Shown here: positions 33,183-42,781 of the stretch, piece by piece
How positions within the stretch are numbered: position 1 is the stretch's first letter
Layout of the letters: every line of letters begins with the position of its first letter
Source of the DNA: Variovorax paradoxus
GTDB taxonomy: Bacteria; Pseudomonadota; Gammaproteobacteria; Burkholderiales; Burkholderiaceae_C
NCBI RefSeq assembly: GCF_030815855.1
Contig: NZ_JAUSXG010000001.1
Span: forward strand, 4,836,001 to 4,900,000
Direction: 5' to 3'
DNA: 64,000 nt
Notes under the pieces: model-generated
Told to the model about the DNA's origin: nothing
What the model saw: the letters and a program-made list of their open reading frames with translations, nothing else
The model's database searches: none
Made by a program: the position numbers and the translations under genes

Positions 33183-35411
33183 ATGTCCGTTGCTCCGTTT
33201 CTTCGCCTTCGCCCGACCGTGGCCGCCTCGCTGCTCGCCCTTCACGCCGCAGCAGCCCTTGCCCAGAGCACCGCGGCCGAACCCGCTGCCGCCACGCCGG
33301 CCGCCGCCTCTGGCGGCACGCTGGCCACCGTGACCGTCGAGGCCAGCGCCGATGCCTCGGCCGAGGGCCTGACCAAGCCTTATGCCGGTGGCCAGGTGGC
33401 GCGCGGCGGGCGGGCCGGCATTCTGGGCAACCAGGACGTGATGGACACGCCCTTCTCGATCACCAGCTACACCAACGAACTGATCCAGGACCAGCAGGCG
33501 CAGAGCGTGGCCGACGTGCTGCGCAACGACCCCTCGGTGCGGCAGGCGCGCGGCTTCGGCAATTTCCAGGAGCTGTACATGGTGCGAGGCTTCCCCGTGT
33601 ACTCGGACGACATCTCGTACAACGGCCTCTACGGCATGCTGCCGCGCCAGTACATCGCTTCGGAATTCTTCGAGCGCGTGGAAGTCTTCCGCGGCGCCAA
33701 CACCTTCCTGAACGGCGCGGCGCCGGGCGGAAGCGGCATCGGCGGCGCGATCAACCTCCTGCCCAAGCGGGCGCCGGGCGAGCCGCTCACGCGCGTCGGC
33801 TTCGGTGTGCAAACGGGCGGCCAGGGCTTCGTCTCGGCCGACATCGCACGCCGCTTCGGCCCCGACCAGAGCACGGGCATCCGCCTCAATGCCGCGCGCC
33901 GCGACGGCGGCACCGGCATCGACAACGAGAAGCGCGAACTGAGCGCGCTGGGCCTGGGCTTCGACTGGCGCAACCGCAACGTCCGGATCTCGGCCGACCT
34001 CGGCTACCAGGGCCACCAGCTCGATGGTGGCCGCCCGAACGTGACGCCGGCCGGCGACCTGCCGATTCCGCGCGCACCCGACGCCAAGCGCAACTATGCA
34101 CAGCCCTGGACCTACTCGAACGAACGCGACACCTTCGCCACCGTGCGCGGCGAAGTCGACATCACCGACAACCTGACCGCCTGGGCGGCGGGCGGCATGC
34201 GCCGCAGCAGCGAGGCGAATGCGCTGGCCACCCTGACGCTGAGCGACGCCTTCAGCAACAGCCTCTCTTCGCGCTTCGACAATGCGCGCAAGGACCGGAT
34301 CGCCACCGGCGAGATCGGCCTGCGCGCAAAGTTCGCGACCGGGCCGGTGCGGCACACGCTCACCGCCTCGGCCGCGCGCTACGACGCCGAGGAGCGCAAC
34401 GCCTATGCCATGTCGGGCAGCGTGATTGCTTCCAACCTTTACGCGCCCACCGCGTCGTTCGCGCCACCGGCCAATCTCTTCACGGGCGGCAGGCTGGACA
34501 GCCCGCTTCGCGTGGGCGACGTCAAGACCGGCAGCTTCGCCATTGCGGACACCTTGTCTTTTGCGGAGGACCGCGTGCTCGTCACCCTCGGCGCGCGGCG
34601 CCAGTCGATCGAGCAGATCAGCTACGACTACAACACCGGCGCCGAGACCAGCCGCTACGACAAGTCGAAGACCACGCCGGTGGCCGGCATCGTGTTCAAG
34701 GCCACGCCGAACCTCTCGCTCTATGCGAACTACATCGAGGGGCTGACCAAGGGCGACGTGGCGCCGACCTCCACCTCCGGCGGGCAGCGCGTCGTCAACG
34801 CCGGCCAGGTGCTCGCGCCCTACGCGTCGAAGCAGAAGGAAATCGGCATCAAGTACGACGGCGGCAATCTCGGCGGCGGCATCGCGTTCTTCACCACCGG
34901 TCAGCCGCTGCCTTATGTCCAGAACCAGACCTACGGCACCTACGGCGAGCAGCGCAACCGGGGCCTCGAGTTCTCGGTGTACGGCGAGCCCATGAAGGGC
35001 CTGCGCCTGCTCGGCGGCCTGACGCTGCTCGACGCCGAACAGCGCCGCACGCCGGGCGGTGCGACCGACGGCCGCGACGCGATCGGGGTGCCGAAGACGC
35101 AGTTCAATCTCGGCGCCGAATGGGATGTGCCGGGCGTGCGCGGCCTGGCGCTCAATGCACGCCTGATGCACACCTCGAAGCAATACGCCAACGCGGCCAA
35201 CACGCAGGTCGTGCCCTCGTGGAACCGTGTCGACATCGGCGCGCGCTACCTGGTCGACATCGGCAACGGGCGGCTGCTGACGCTGCGCGGGCGTATCGAC
35301 AACCTGTTCAACAAATCGTATTGGGCGTCGGCGGGCGGCTTCCCGGGATCGAACTACCTCGTGCAGGGCGCACCGCGCACCTTCGTGGTCAGCGGCACGA
35401 TCGATTTCTGA
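33183..35411 (+). CDS. TonB-dependent siderophore receptor
   Basis: A 742-residue outer-membrane receptor importing a ferric siderophore through TonB. The signal peptide (residues ~1-27) is followed by a low-complexity Ala-rich part with no clear signalling domain, then the plug domain (DTPFSITSYTNELIQDQQAQ, and VFRGANTFLNGAAPGG), then the 22-strand barrel, and the protein ends with GAPRTFVVSGTIDF, the terminal aromatic residue used by the BAM machinery. The Fur-type box just upstream fits iron repression. There are no siderophore synthesis or ABC genes nearby, so it probably takes up siderophores made by other organisms. The siderophore cannot be named. Confidence 0.95.
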   Translation: MSVAPFLRLRPTVAASLLALHAAAALAQSTAAEPAAATPAAASGGTLATVTVEASADASAEGLTKPYAGGQVARGGRAGILGNQDVMDTPFSITSYTNELIQDQQAQSVADVLRNDPSVRQARGFGNFQELYMVRGFPVYSDDISYNGLYGMLPRQYIASEFFERVEVFRGANTFLNGAAPGGSGIGGAINLLPKRAPGEPLTRVGFGVQTGGQGFVSADIARRFGPDQSTGIRLNAARRDGGTGIDNEKRELSALGLGFDWRNRNVRISADLGYQGHQLDGGRPNVTPAGDLPIPRAPDAKRNYAQPWTYSNERDTFATVRGEVDITDNLTAWAAGGMRRSSEANALATLTLSDAFSNSLSSRFDNARKDRIATGEIGLRAKFATGPVRHTLTASAARYDAEERNAYAMSGSVIASNLYAPTASFAPPANLFTGGRLDSPLRVGDVKTGSFAIADTLSFAEDRVLVTLGARRQSIEQISYDYNTGAETSRYDKSKTTPVAGIVFKATPNLSLYANYIEGLTKGDVAPTSTSGGQRVVNAGQVLAPYASKQKEIGIKYDGGNLGGGIAFFTTGQPLPYVQNQTYGTYGEQRNRGLEFSVYGEPMKGLRLLGGLTLLDAEQRRTPGGATDGRDAIGVPKTQFNLGAEWDVPGVRGLALNARLMHTSKQYANAANTQVVPSWNRVDIGARYLVDIGNGRLLTLRGRIDNLFNKSYWASAGGFPGSNYLVQGAPRTFVVSGTIDF

Positions 35412-35417
35412 CGGCGC

Positions 35418-35440
35418 GGCCGGCCGATGCCGGGCCGGCC
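35418..35440. other. Strong hairpin between convergent receptor and gshB genes
   Basis: GGCCGGCC at 35418-35425 and GGCCGGCC at 35433-35440 are self-complementary and form an eight-pair stem with a seven-base loop. It lies between two convergent stops (35411 and 35445) and may act as a two-way terminator, but it lacks a T-run. Confidence 0.5.
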
Positions 35441-35444
35441 TGCC

Positions 35445-36404
35445 TCAGCGGGCCGGCGCTGCGAGGTGCGCTTCGAGCGCATCGACGAACATCGCCGGCA
35501 CGTCGAAACCGGTCTGCTCGGTGATCTCCTGAAAGCAGGTCGGGCTGGTCACGTTGATCTCGGTCACGGAGTCGCCGATCACGTCGAGCCCGATCAAGAG
35601 CAGCCCGCGCGGCGCGAGCACGCGGCCGATGGCCTCGGCGATCTCGCGGTTGCGCGGTGTGAGCGGCTGCGCCACGCCCTTGCCGCCGGCCGCCAGGTTG
35701 CCGCGCACCTCGGTGCCTTGCGGAATGCGCGCCAGCACGAAGGGCGCCGGTTCGCCTGCGATGATCAGGATGCGCTTGTCGCCCTGCACGACCTCCGGCA
35801 CGAAGCGCTGCACCATGATGGTTTCGGCGCCGTCCTTGTTGAGCGTCTCGACGATGGAGCCGAGGTTCAGCGCATCCTGCTTCACGCGGAAGATGCCCAT
35901 GCCGCCCATGCCGTCGAGCGGCTTCAGGATGATGTCGCCGTGCTCGGCATGGAAGTCGCGCACGGCCTGCGCGCTGCGGGTGACCAGCGTGGGCGTGACG
36001 AACTGCGGAAACTCCATGATCGCGAGCTTCTCGGGATGGTCGCGCAGCGCGCGCGGCGTGTTCACCACGCGCGCGCCTTCGCGCTCGGCCTGTTCGAGCA
36101 GGTGCGTGGCGTAGATGTACTCGGCATCGAACGGCGGGTCCTTGCGCATCAGCACCGCGTCGAAGTCCTTCAGCGCCTTCGATTCGCGGATGTCCTCGCG
36201 GTACCAGGCCTTGCTGTCTCCGGTGAGCGTGATCTGCTGCACGTTGGCCGTGACCCGTCCGCCGGACACCCACTGGATGTCCTGCGGCAGGCAGGCTGCA
36301 ATGCGATAGCCGCGGCGCTGCGCCTCGCGCATCATCGAGAAGGTGGTGTCCTTGTAGATCTTGAAATGATCGAGCGGGTCGGCGACGAAGAGGATGTTTT
36401 TCAT
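35445..36404 (-). CDS. gshB: Glutathione synthetase
   Basis: A 319-residue ATP-grasp enzyme adding glycine to gamma-glutamylcysteine to make glutathione. The N-terminal part begins MKNILFVADPLDHFKIYKDT. The glycine-rich ATP lid is HGDIILKPLDGMGGMGIFRV, and the last catalytic region is LLLIGLDVIGDSVTEINVTS with the metal-binding Asp and Asn residues. Its ATG shares one base with the stop of the BenE-like transporter (TGATG), so both are read from one message. The partner gene gshA is 5 kb away on the same strand. Confidence 0.96.
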   Translation of the reverse strand: MKNILFVADPLDHFKIYKDTTFSMMREAQRRGYRIAACLPQDIQWVSGGRVTANVQQITLTGDSKAWYREDIRESKALKDFDAVLMRKDPPFDAEYIYATHLLEQAEREGARVVNTPRALRDHPEKLAIMEFPQFVTPTLVTRSAQAVRDFHAEHGDIILKPLDGMGGMGIFRVKQDALNLGSIVETLNKDGAETIMVQRFVPEVVQGDKRILIIAGEPAPFVLARIPQGTEVRGNLAAGGKGVAQPLTPRNREIAEAIGRVLAPRGLLLIGLDVIGDSVTEINVTSPTCFQEITEQTGFDVPAMFVDALEAHLAAPAR

Positions 36405-37672
36405 CAGGGAGTCTTTCCGGCGCCGGGTGCGGCCGCCATGTTGCTGCTGTCTGGCGCGATGTTGCCGGAAGCGGCGATGTCCTTGCCGGTGGAGGCCTTT
36501 GTCTTCGTGCGCCCGGCCTGCTGCACCGCGAGTGCCAGCGCGCCGGCCACCACGCCCCAGAAGGCCGAGCCGATGCCGAGGATGGCCACGCCCGAGAGCG
36601 TGACCAGGAAGGTGATGACCGCGGCCTCGCGGTGCGGCTCGTCGCGCACCGCGCCAGCCAGTCCGCTGCCGATGGTGCCCAGCAGTGCCAGGCCGGCAAT
36701 GGCGGCCACCAGCTCCTTCGGAAACGCCGTGAGCAGCCCGGTGACCGCCGCGCCGAAGAACGCGATCACCACGTAGATGGCGCCGCAGCTTGCGGCCGCC
36801 GTGTAGCGCCGAGTCGGGTCTTCATGCGCCTCGCGGCCCATGCAGATGGCGGCGCTGATCGCGCCCAGGTTCAGCGCAAAGGCACCGAAGGGCGCGAGCA
36901 CCAGCGTCGCAAGCCCGGTGATCGTGATGAGCTTGCTGACCGGCAGATCGCCGTAGCCGGCCGCGCGGATCGTCGCCACGCCCGGCAGGTTCTGCGAGGC
37001 CATGGTGACGATGAAAAGCGGCAGGGCCAGGCTCACGATGGCCTGCCAGCTGAACACCGGCATGGTGAACACCGGCCATGTGAGCGAGAACTGCACCGCC
37101 GCCCCGCTCAGCTCACCGCGTGCCGCCACGAAGGCCACGGCGGCCAGCAGCGTGAGAGGCACCGCATAGCGCGGCAGCATCCGCTTCGCGACCAGGTAGA
37201 CGCCGAGCATCAGCAGCACCAGCGGCAACGCTGTTTTCGCCGCGCTGAATGCATCGAGCCCGAAGCGCGCGAGCACACCCGCGAGCAGGGCCGAAGCGAT
37301 GGCCATCGGAATCCTGTTCATCACACGCTCGAACCACCCCGTGGCCCCCGCGAGCACGATCAGCGCGGCGCAGACGATGAAGGCGCCTACCGCCTCGCCC
37401 ATGCCATAGGTGCCGGCCGCCACGGCCAGCACGGCGGCGCCCGGCGTGCTCCAGGCGATCATCACCGGCTTGCGCCACCACAGAGACAGCACGATGGATG
37501 GCAGGCCCATCCCGATGCCCAGCGCCCACATCCACGAGGCCGCGATCTCGGGCGTGGCGCCGAAAGCCTGCGCGGCCTGGAACACGATGGCCACCGAACT
37601 CGTGAAGCCCACGAGCACCGCGACGAAGCCCGCCGTGAAGGCGGAAAGGCTCAGATCCTTGAAGAAACGCAT
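36404..37672 (-). CDS. benE: BenE-family benzoate/H+ symporter-like protein
   Basis: A 422-residue inner-membrane protein with about 12 helices and the BenE family outline. Segments include GFTSSVAIVFQAAQAFGATP, WWRKPVMIAWSTPGAAVLAV (with a conserved Thr-Pro-Gly), SLALPLFIVTMASQNLPGVA and GLATLVLAPFGAFALNLGAI. The last ~40 residues are a hydrophilic tail. Family members move benzoate or related aromatic acids with protons, but substrate range is poorly known, and there are no benzoate degradation genes nearby. It is translated from the same transcript as gshB. Confidence 0.88.
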   Translation of the reverse strand: MRFFKDLSLSAFTAGFVAVLVGFTSSVAIVFQAAQAFGATPEIAASWMWALGIGMGLPSIVLSLWWRKPVMIAWSTPGAAVLAVAAGTYGMGEAVGAFIVCAALIVLAGATGWFERVMNRIPMAIASALLAGVLARFGLDAFSAAKTALPLVLLMLGVYLVAKRMLPRYAVPLTLLAAVAFVAARGELSGAAVQFSLTWPVFTMPVFSWQAIVSLALPLFIVTMASQNLPGVATIRAAGYGDLPVSKLITITGLATLVLAPFGAFALNLGAISAAICMGREAHEDPTRRYTAAASCGAIYVVIAFFGAAVTGLLTAFPKELVAAIAGLALLGTIGSGLAGAVRDEPHREAAVITFLVTLSGVAILGIGSAFWGVVAGALALAVQQAGRTKTKASTGKDIAASGNIAPDSSNMAAAPGAGKTP

Positions 37673-37785
37673 CGGGCGATTGTGCCGGGGCCGCGGAGTT
37701 CCAGCGCCGCCGATTCGGCGCAGGAATTGCTACGACATCGTCATCCCCCCGCCATGCACCGCATGGCCTCCTGCTGGAGAACCCC

Positions 37786-38226
37786 ATGGACCTGCTTGCT
37801 TCGCCCGACGCGCCCACATCGCCTGGCCCTGCCACACCCGCCGAAATCGTCGATGAATTCCTTCGCCTGGTGATGATTCCGGACCCGGATTCGGCGTCTC
37901 GCTTCACCGCCTCCGGCATCCGCATCCGCTTCACCGGCAACCGCGCCATGCAGGCACCCGGCGACACCTCGGCCTTCAATGCGAAGCGCTATGCCTGGGT
38001 GAAGAAGAAGATCGAACACACCGAAACCGTGGCCGGCGGCACGCCCGTCGAAACGGTGGTCTACAGCCTCGGCACGCTCTACGGCGCCTGGCCCGACGGC
38101 ACGGCCTTCGAAGGCAACCGCTATGTCGACCGCTACGTGGTGAGCCGCGGGCTCATCGTGCAGATGGACGTGTGGAACGACAGCGCCGAATGGCTGCTGG
38201 TGCGCGCCGGGCTGGCGGTACTGTGA
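37786..38226 (+). CDS. NTF2/SnoaL-like protein
   Basis: A 146-residue protein with the cone-shaped alpha+beta outline of the NTF2-like superfamily: a helical start (PAEIVDEFLRLVMIPDPDSA), then strands GIRIRFTGNRAM, VETVVYSLGTLYGAWPDGTA and NRYVDRYVVSRGLIVQMDVW. In this superfamily proteins are small isomerases, hydrolases or binding proteins; the substrate is unknown. GGAG lies a few bases before the start. The deacetylase gene follows by 10 bases, so the two form a small operon. Confidence 0.8.
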   Translation: MDLLASPDAPTSPGPATPAEIVDEFLRLVMIPDPDSASRFTASGIRIRFTGNRAMQAPGDTSAFNAKRYAWVKKKIEHTETVAGGTPVETVVYSLGTLYGAWPDGTAFEGNRYVDRYVVSRGLIVQMDVWNDSAEWLLVRAGLAVL

Positions 38227-38236
38227 GGCTCTGCAT

Positions 38237-39160
38237 ATGACGGCACGCTGGCCCGAACTGCTGCCCTCGCACGGCCGCTTCGGCTACAGCCCGATCACGC
38301 GGCGGCCCGGCTACGCGTGGCCGAACGGGGCGCGGCTGGCCGTGTACCTCGGCTTCAACATCGAGCACTTTGCGTTCGGCGACGGGCTGGGCGCCTGCAT
38401 CGGCCCGGCCTCGCCGCAGCCCGACGTACTGAATCACGGCTGGCGCGAATACGGCAACCGCGTGGGCGCGTGGCGCTGCCTCGAACTGTTCGACACATTG
38501 GCGCTGCCCACCGGTGCGCTCATCAATACGGCGCTCTACGACCATTGCCCGGAGTTGGTGCAAGCCTGCGTGGCGCGCGGCGACGAACTCATCGGCCACG
38601 GCCACAGCAACGCGGAACGCCAGGGCGGCTGGGACGAAGCGCACGAGCGCGCGCTGCTGGTGCGCTGCCGCGAGCGCATGCTGCGGGAGAGCGGCCAGTC
38701 GCCCGCCGGATGGCTGTCGCCGTGGATTTCGGAAAGCGCCGTGACGCCCGATCTGCTGGCCGAAACCGGCTACGGCTACACGCTCAACTGGTGCCACGAC
38801 GACCAGCCGGTGCGCATGCGCACGCGCGGCGGCGGCTCGATCTGGTCGGTGCCCTATCCGCAGGAGCTCAACGACATTCCGATGATCGTGGGCCGCTTGA
38901 TGGATGCCAAGGACTTCAGCGCGATGATCGTCGACAACTTCGACGAAATGCTCGGCCAGTCGCGCGCACAGCCGCTGGTGATGGGGCTTGCGCTGCATCC
39001 GTACATCGTGGGTCAGCCATACCGGTTGCGCCATTTGCGAACGGCGCTGGCGCACCTGGCGCGTGCACGCGACCGCGGGGAGATCTGGTTCACCACCCCG
39101 GGCGCGATCGCTTCGCACATGCAGCAACTCGCCGCCGATCGCCCCGCGGACTTCGCATGA
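38237..39160 (+). CDS. Polysaccharide deacetylase / allantoinase-like protein
   Basis: A 307-residue NodB-fold hydrolase of the type with the PuuE allantoinases rather than chitin deacetylases. The first metal motif reads LGFNIEHFAFGD, with a glutamate where NodB enzymes have TFDD, and the second is ELIGHGHSNAERQG with two histidines. A later histidine region is LALHPYIVGQP. It probably deacylates or hydrolyses a small amide or nitrogen compound; the substrate is not identifiable. It follows the NTF2-like gene closely. Its stop is about 20 bases from the edge of the giant hairpin element. Confidence 0.85.
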   Translation: MTARWPELLPSHGRFGYSPITRRPGYAWPNGARLAVYLGFNIEHFAFGDGLGACIGPASPQPDVLNHGWREYGNRVGAWRCLELFDTLALPTGALINTALYDHCPELVQACVARGDELIGHGHSNAERQGGWDEAHERALLVRCRERMLRESGQSPAGWLSPWISESAVTPDLLAETGYGYTLNWCHDDQPVRMRTRGGGSIWSVPYPQELNDIPMIVGRLMDAKDFSAMIVDNFDEMLGQSRAQPLVMGLALHPYIVGQPYRLRHLRTALAHLARARDRGEIWFTTPGAIASHMQQLAADRPADFA

Positions 39161-39177
39161 GCAGCGCCGCCGGAACC

Positions 39178-39306
39178 CTCAGAAGGCGTGAAGGAACCGT
39201 CGCGAGCGCCCCGAGCTCGCGTCGAGGACCGGAACCGTACTTGCGTACGGTGAGGACCGCAGATGCGAGATCGGGGCGCGCAGCAGGTTCATTCACGTCT
39301 TCTCAG
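39178..39306. repeat. Giant 121-base imperfect hairpin element between deacetylase and kup genes
   Basis: The two arms, 39182-39241 and 39243-39302, pair over about 40 outer bases with few mismatches. GAAGGCGTGAAGGAACC (39182-39198) answers to its complement ending at 39302, and further inside GCGCCCCGA and CTCGC also pair. The core is the perfect stem ACCGTAC-TTGC-GTACGGT at 39234-39251, whose centre is the centre of the whole element. GAGGACCG occurs once on each side of the core as a direct repeat. The right arm extends to the kup stop codon (39303-39305). It looks like an interspersed repeat or a two-way terminator; no coding potential. Confidence 0.75.
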
Positions 39307-41174
39307 ATCTCGATCTTCGAGCCCAGCTCCACCACCGCATTGTTCGGCAGCCCCAGGAACGCGGCGGCACCGCTCGCGTTGTGGTGCAGCTGCGCGAACA
39401 GCTTCTCGCGCCACGGCGCCATGCCGCTGCCCAGCGTGGGAATGACGACGTCGCGCGAGAGGAAATAGCTCGTCGCCATCGGCTCGAGTTGACAACCGCG
39501 CAGGCGCGCGTGATCGAGCGCGCGCGGCAGGTCGACGTCGTTCTTGAAGCCGTAGTGCACGATGACCTGCCAGCAATGGTGGCCGAGCGCATCGATCTCG
39601 ATGCGCTTGTCCATCGGGATCCAGGGCACCTCGTGGTTGCGCACCGTGACGAACATGTTCTGTTCGTGCAGCACCTTGTTGTGCTTCAGGTTGTGCAGCA
39701 GCGCGTTGGGCACCACGCCGGGCTCGGCGGTAAGGAACACCGCCGTGCCTTCCACGCGCGCGGGCGGGCTTTCGAACACGGAGTCCAGAAAGGCCTTCAG
39801 CTCGATCGCGTCGGCGCGCTGCACCTCGCCCATCAGGCGGCGGCCTTCCTTCCACGTGATCATCAAGGTGAACACGGCGCCGCCGATCACCAGCGGGAAC
39901 CAGCCGCCCTCGAACAGCTTGAGCAGGTTCGACGCGAAGAACAGGAAGTCGACCACGAAGAAGACCGCGGTCGATGCGATGCACAGTGCCAGCGGCAGCT
40001 TCCATGCATAGCGGATCACGAAGAAGGTCAGCACCGTGGTGATGAGCATGTCGGTGGTCACCGCGATGCCGTAGGCCGCGGCCAGGCTGCTCGACGAACG
40101 GAACATCACGACCGCGAGCACGATGGCCGCGAACAGGCCCCAGTTGACCAGCGGAATGTAGATTTGCCCCGCCGTGCGCACGCTCGTGTGCTCGATGTTC
40201 AGGCGCGGCAGGTAGCCGAGCTGGATGACCTGGCGCGTGACGCTGAAAGCGCCGGTGATGAGCGCCTGGGACGCGATGACCGTGGCCGCCGTGGCCAGCA
40301 GCACCAGAGGAATGAGCGCCCACTCGGGCGCCATCATGAAGAAGGGGTTCTTCACGGCCTCGGGGTTCTCGAGCAGCAGTGCGCCCTGGCCGAAGTAGTT
40401 CAGCGTCAATGCCGGCATCACGACCGTGAACCACGCCACGCGGATCGGCCGCTTGCCGAAGTGGCCCAGGTCGGCGTAGAGCGCTTCGGCGCCTGTCACG
40501 CACAGCACCGTGGCCCCCAGCAGGATGAAGGCCGTGCCCGGGTTGTCCCACATGAACTTGAGCGCGAACCACGGGTTCAGCGACTTGAGGATTTCGGGGT
40601 GGTGAATGATCTGCGACACGCCGAGCACCGCAATGGCCAGGAACCACACCAGCGTGATCGGTCCGAAGAACTTGCCGATGCCCGCCGTGCCGCGCTTTTG
40701 CACCACGAAGAGGCAGAACAGCACCACCAGGGTGACCGGTATCACATAGTGCTTGAAGTGGGGCGACACCACTTCGAGGCCTTCGACCGCGGAAAGCACC
40801 GAAATGGCGGGCGTGATGACGCCATCGCCATAGAAGAGCGACGTGCCGAAGATGCCCACCAGCAGCAGCACGTTGCGCAGCTTGGGCTTGTCGGCCACCG
40901 CGCGCGACGCCAGCGCGAGCATGGCGACCAGGCCGCCCTCGCCTTCGTTGTCGGCACGCAGCACCAGCACCACGTACTTGATCGACACGATGACGGTGAG
41001 CGTCCAGAAGAACATCGACAGGATGCCGTAGACGTTCTCGATGGTGAAAGGCAGGTGGCCGTGGCCGAACACTTCCTTGACGGCGTACAGCACGCTGGTG
41101 CCGATGTCGCCGTAGACGACACCGACGGCGCCGATGATCAGGGCGGCGGAAGAAGAGGCTTTGGGAGGTGACAC
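39303..41174 (-). CDS. kup: Kup potassium uptake protein
   Basis: A K+/H+ symporter of about 623 residues with 12 membrane helices and a cytoplasmic C-terminus. Signatures are [52 protein letters not shown] and [20 protein letters not shown] chose GTG at 41174 because it gives the family-typical length, beginning [14 protein letters not shown] after the start residue; a TTG at 41204 would add ten residues. Neither has a clear ribosome site. The 178 bases up to gshA hold Gly/Pro-codon-like GC-rich triplets and no defined signal. The gene runs in the same direction as gshA and its end touches the giant hairpin. Confidence 0.94.
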   Translation of the reverse strand: MSPPKASSSAALIIGAVGVVYGDIGTSVLYAVKEVFGHGHLPFTIENVYGILSMFFWTLTVIVSIKYVVLVLRADNEGEGGLVAMLALASRAVADKPKLRNVLLLVGIFGTSLFYGDGVITPAISVLSAVEGLEVVSPHFKHYVIPVTLVVLFCLFVVQKRGTAGIGKFFGPITLVWFLAIAVLGVSQIIHHPEILKSLNPWFALKFMWDNPGTAFILLGATVLCVTGAEALYADLGHFGKRPIRVAWFTVVMPALTLNYFGQGALLLENPEAVKNPFFMMAPEWALIPLVLLATAATVIASQALITGAFSVTRQVIQLGYLPRLNIEHTSVRTAGQIYIPLVNWGLFAAIVLAVVMFRSSSSLAAAYGIAVTTDMLITTVLTFFVIRYAWKLPLALCIASTAVFFVVDFLFFASNLLKLFEGGWFPLVIGGAVFTLMITWKEGRRLMGEVQRADAIELKAFLDSVFESPPARVEGTAVFLTAEPGVVPNALLHNLKHNKVLHEQNMFVTVRNHEVPWIPMDKRIEIDALGHHCWQVIVHYGFKNDVDLPRALDHARLRGCQLEPMATSYFLSRDVVIPTLGSGMAPWREKLFAQLHHNASGAAAFLGLPNNAVVELGSKIEI

Positions 41175-41352
41175 GAAGTCGATGGGAAAAAAGGCAGGCT
41201 GCAAGCGCGTAACCGGAGGTCACACGCACCGAAATGCTGCCGCGGTGGAATTATTTCCGGCCGCCGCGCGCATCCCTCCGCCCTTTTGTTTCCTTTGCTG
41301 TGGGGCCGCTATTTTGCCGCCGACCGCCGCCGCCGCAAGCCGCCGCGGAAAA

Positions 41353-42660
41353 TCATTCGTAGATTTCGGCGTCCGGATCCGTGGCTTCCATCTCATAACT
41401 GGCCGCCACCATGGCCAGCCGGCCCACCACGCCGTACATGTAGAAGCGGTTGGGCGCGCTCGCGCCGGGCTTGGCGCCGGGCTGCGGCAGATGCGCGCTT
41501 TCGGAAAAAGCCAGCGGCACGAAGCTCGCGCCCGGGGACTTCAGGTTCTCGTCGGGGTTGCGCTCGGCATGCACGCGGTAGAAGCCGCCCACCACATAGC
41601 GGTCCATCATGTAGACCACCGGTTCGGCCACGCCGTTGTGCACCCGCTCGTTGGTCAGCACGCCTTCCTGGACGATCACCTCGCCGGGCTCGCGCAGTTC
41701 CCGTCCCGCAGCGACCTTGCTGCTCGCGGCGCCCCGCGACTTGCCGACGAGGCCTTCGACTTCCTTGGCGTCGTGCACCGTGATCACGCCCGGGCCGTCG
41801 CTGCCGGTATGGCCCTTGACGATCACGAAGGGCTTCTCGTTGATGCCGTATTCCTTGTACTTGCGGCGCACCTTGGTGAGCACCGCATCGACGTGGCTGG
41901 TCAGCACGTCGATGCCGCGGTCCTCGGCAAAATCGACGCCCTCGGCGCGCGCATAGATGGGGTTGATCAGCCAGGGGTCGATGCCCAGCAGCTTGCCGAA
42001 GCGCTTGGACAGCTCTTCGTAGCTGTGCAGGTGATTGCTCTTGCGCCGCACCGACCAGCCGGCATGCAGCGGCGGCAGCAGGTACTGTTCGTGCAGGTCT
42101 TCCAGGATGCCCGGCGTGCCGGCCGAGAGCTCGTTGTTGAGCAGGATGGTGCAGGGGTCGAAATTCTTGAGCCCGAGGCGGCGCTTGCTGCGCACCACGG
42201 GCTCCAGGGTCACGGTGTCCCCGTTGGGCAACGCGATCTTCTTGGTCGACTTGATGGCCGGATCGATCGACCCGACGCGCACGTTGAGTCCCGCCATGTG
42301 GAAGATGCGCACCAGTTGGGCGACGTTCGCGAGATAGAAGGTGTTCTTCGAGTGGTTCTCGGGAATGACGAGCAGGTTGCGCGCTTCCGGACAGATCTTC
42401 TCGATGGCGGCCTGCGCGGCCTGCACCGCCAGCGGCAGCATCTCCTTGGTGAGATTGTTCCAGCCGCCCGGGAAAAGATTGGTGTCGACCGGCGCCAGCT
42501 TGAAGCCTGCGTTGCGGATGTCGACCGCGCTGTAGAACGGCGGCGTGTGCTCCATCCATTCGAGCCGGAACCAGCGCTCGATGGCGGGCGTGGAGTCGAG
42601 TACCCGCTGCTCCAGTTCGTTGATCGGGCCGGTCAGGGCGGTGACGAGATGCGGAACCAT
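41353..42660 (-). CDS. gshA: Glutamate-cysteine ligase, proteobacterial GshA type
   Basis: A 435-residue enzyme making gamma-glutamylcysteine, the first step of glutathione synthesis. The sequence matches the short GshA type common in betaproteobacteria, not the 500-residue E. coli type: MVPHLVTALTGPINELEQRV at the start, LEWMEHTPPFYSAVDIRNAG, and KPFVIVKGHTGSDGPGVITV in the middle. VVYMMDRYVVGGFYRVHAER and the C-terminal FYMYGVVGRLAMVAASYE are also typical. It is upstream of kup on the same strand, with gshB further along. A short hairpin (ACGGACT-N6-AGTCCGT at 42748-42767) lies between it and the preceding proA gene. Confidence 0.93.
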   Translation of the reverse strand: MVPHLVTALTGPINELEQRVLDSTPAIERWFRLEWMEHTPPFYSAVDIRNAGFKLAPVDTNLFPGGWNNLTKEMLPLAVQAAQAAIEKICPEARNLLVIPENHSKNTFYLANVAQLVRIFHMAGLNVRVGSIDPAIKSTKKIALPNGDTVTLEPVVRSKRRLGLKNFDPCTILLNNELSAGTPGILEDLHEQYLLPPLHAGWSVRRKSNHLHSYEELSKRFGKLLGIDPWLINPIYARAEGVDFAEDRGIDVLTSHVDAVLTKVRRKYKEYGINEKPFVIVKGHTGSDGPGVITVHDAKEVEGLVGKSRGAASSKVAAGRELREPGEVIVQEGVLTNERVHNGVAEPVVYMMDRYVVGGFYRVHAERNPDENLKSPGASFVPLAFSESAHLPQPGAKPGASAPNRFYMYGVVGRLAMVAASYEMEATDPDAEIYE

Positions 42661-42781
42661 GCGGCGGCCTTGTTGGTTTTGTACTTGAAAGGTAGAGCGG
42701 AATTGTAGGATTTGGGGGTGGCCGCCCCAATGACAAGACTACGTACAACGGACTTGGTTCAGTCCGTCCGCCTTCCGGGCC

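Noticed and set aside
42748..42767. Hairpin ACGGACT-N6-AGTCCGT after proA
   Set aside because: Good stem but no T-run, and it sits between two genes read in the same direction; I list it only as a note, not as a terminator.
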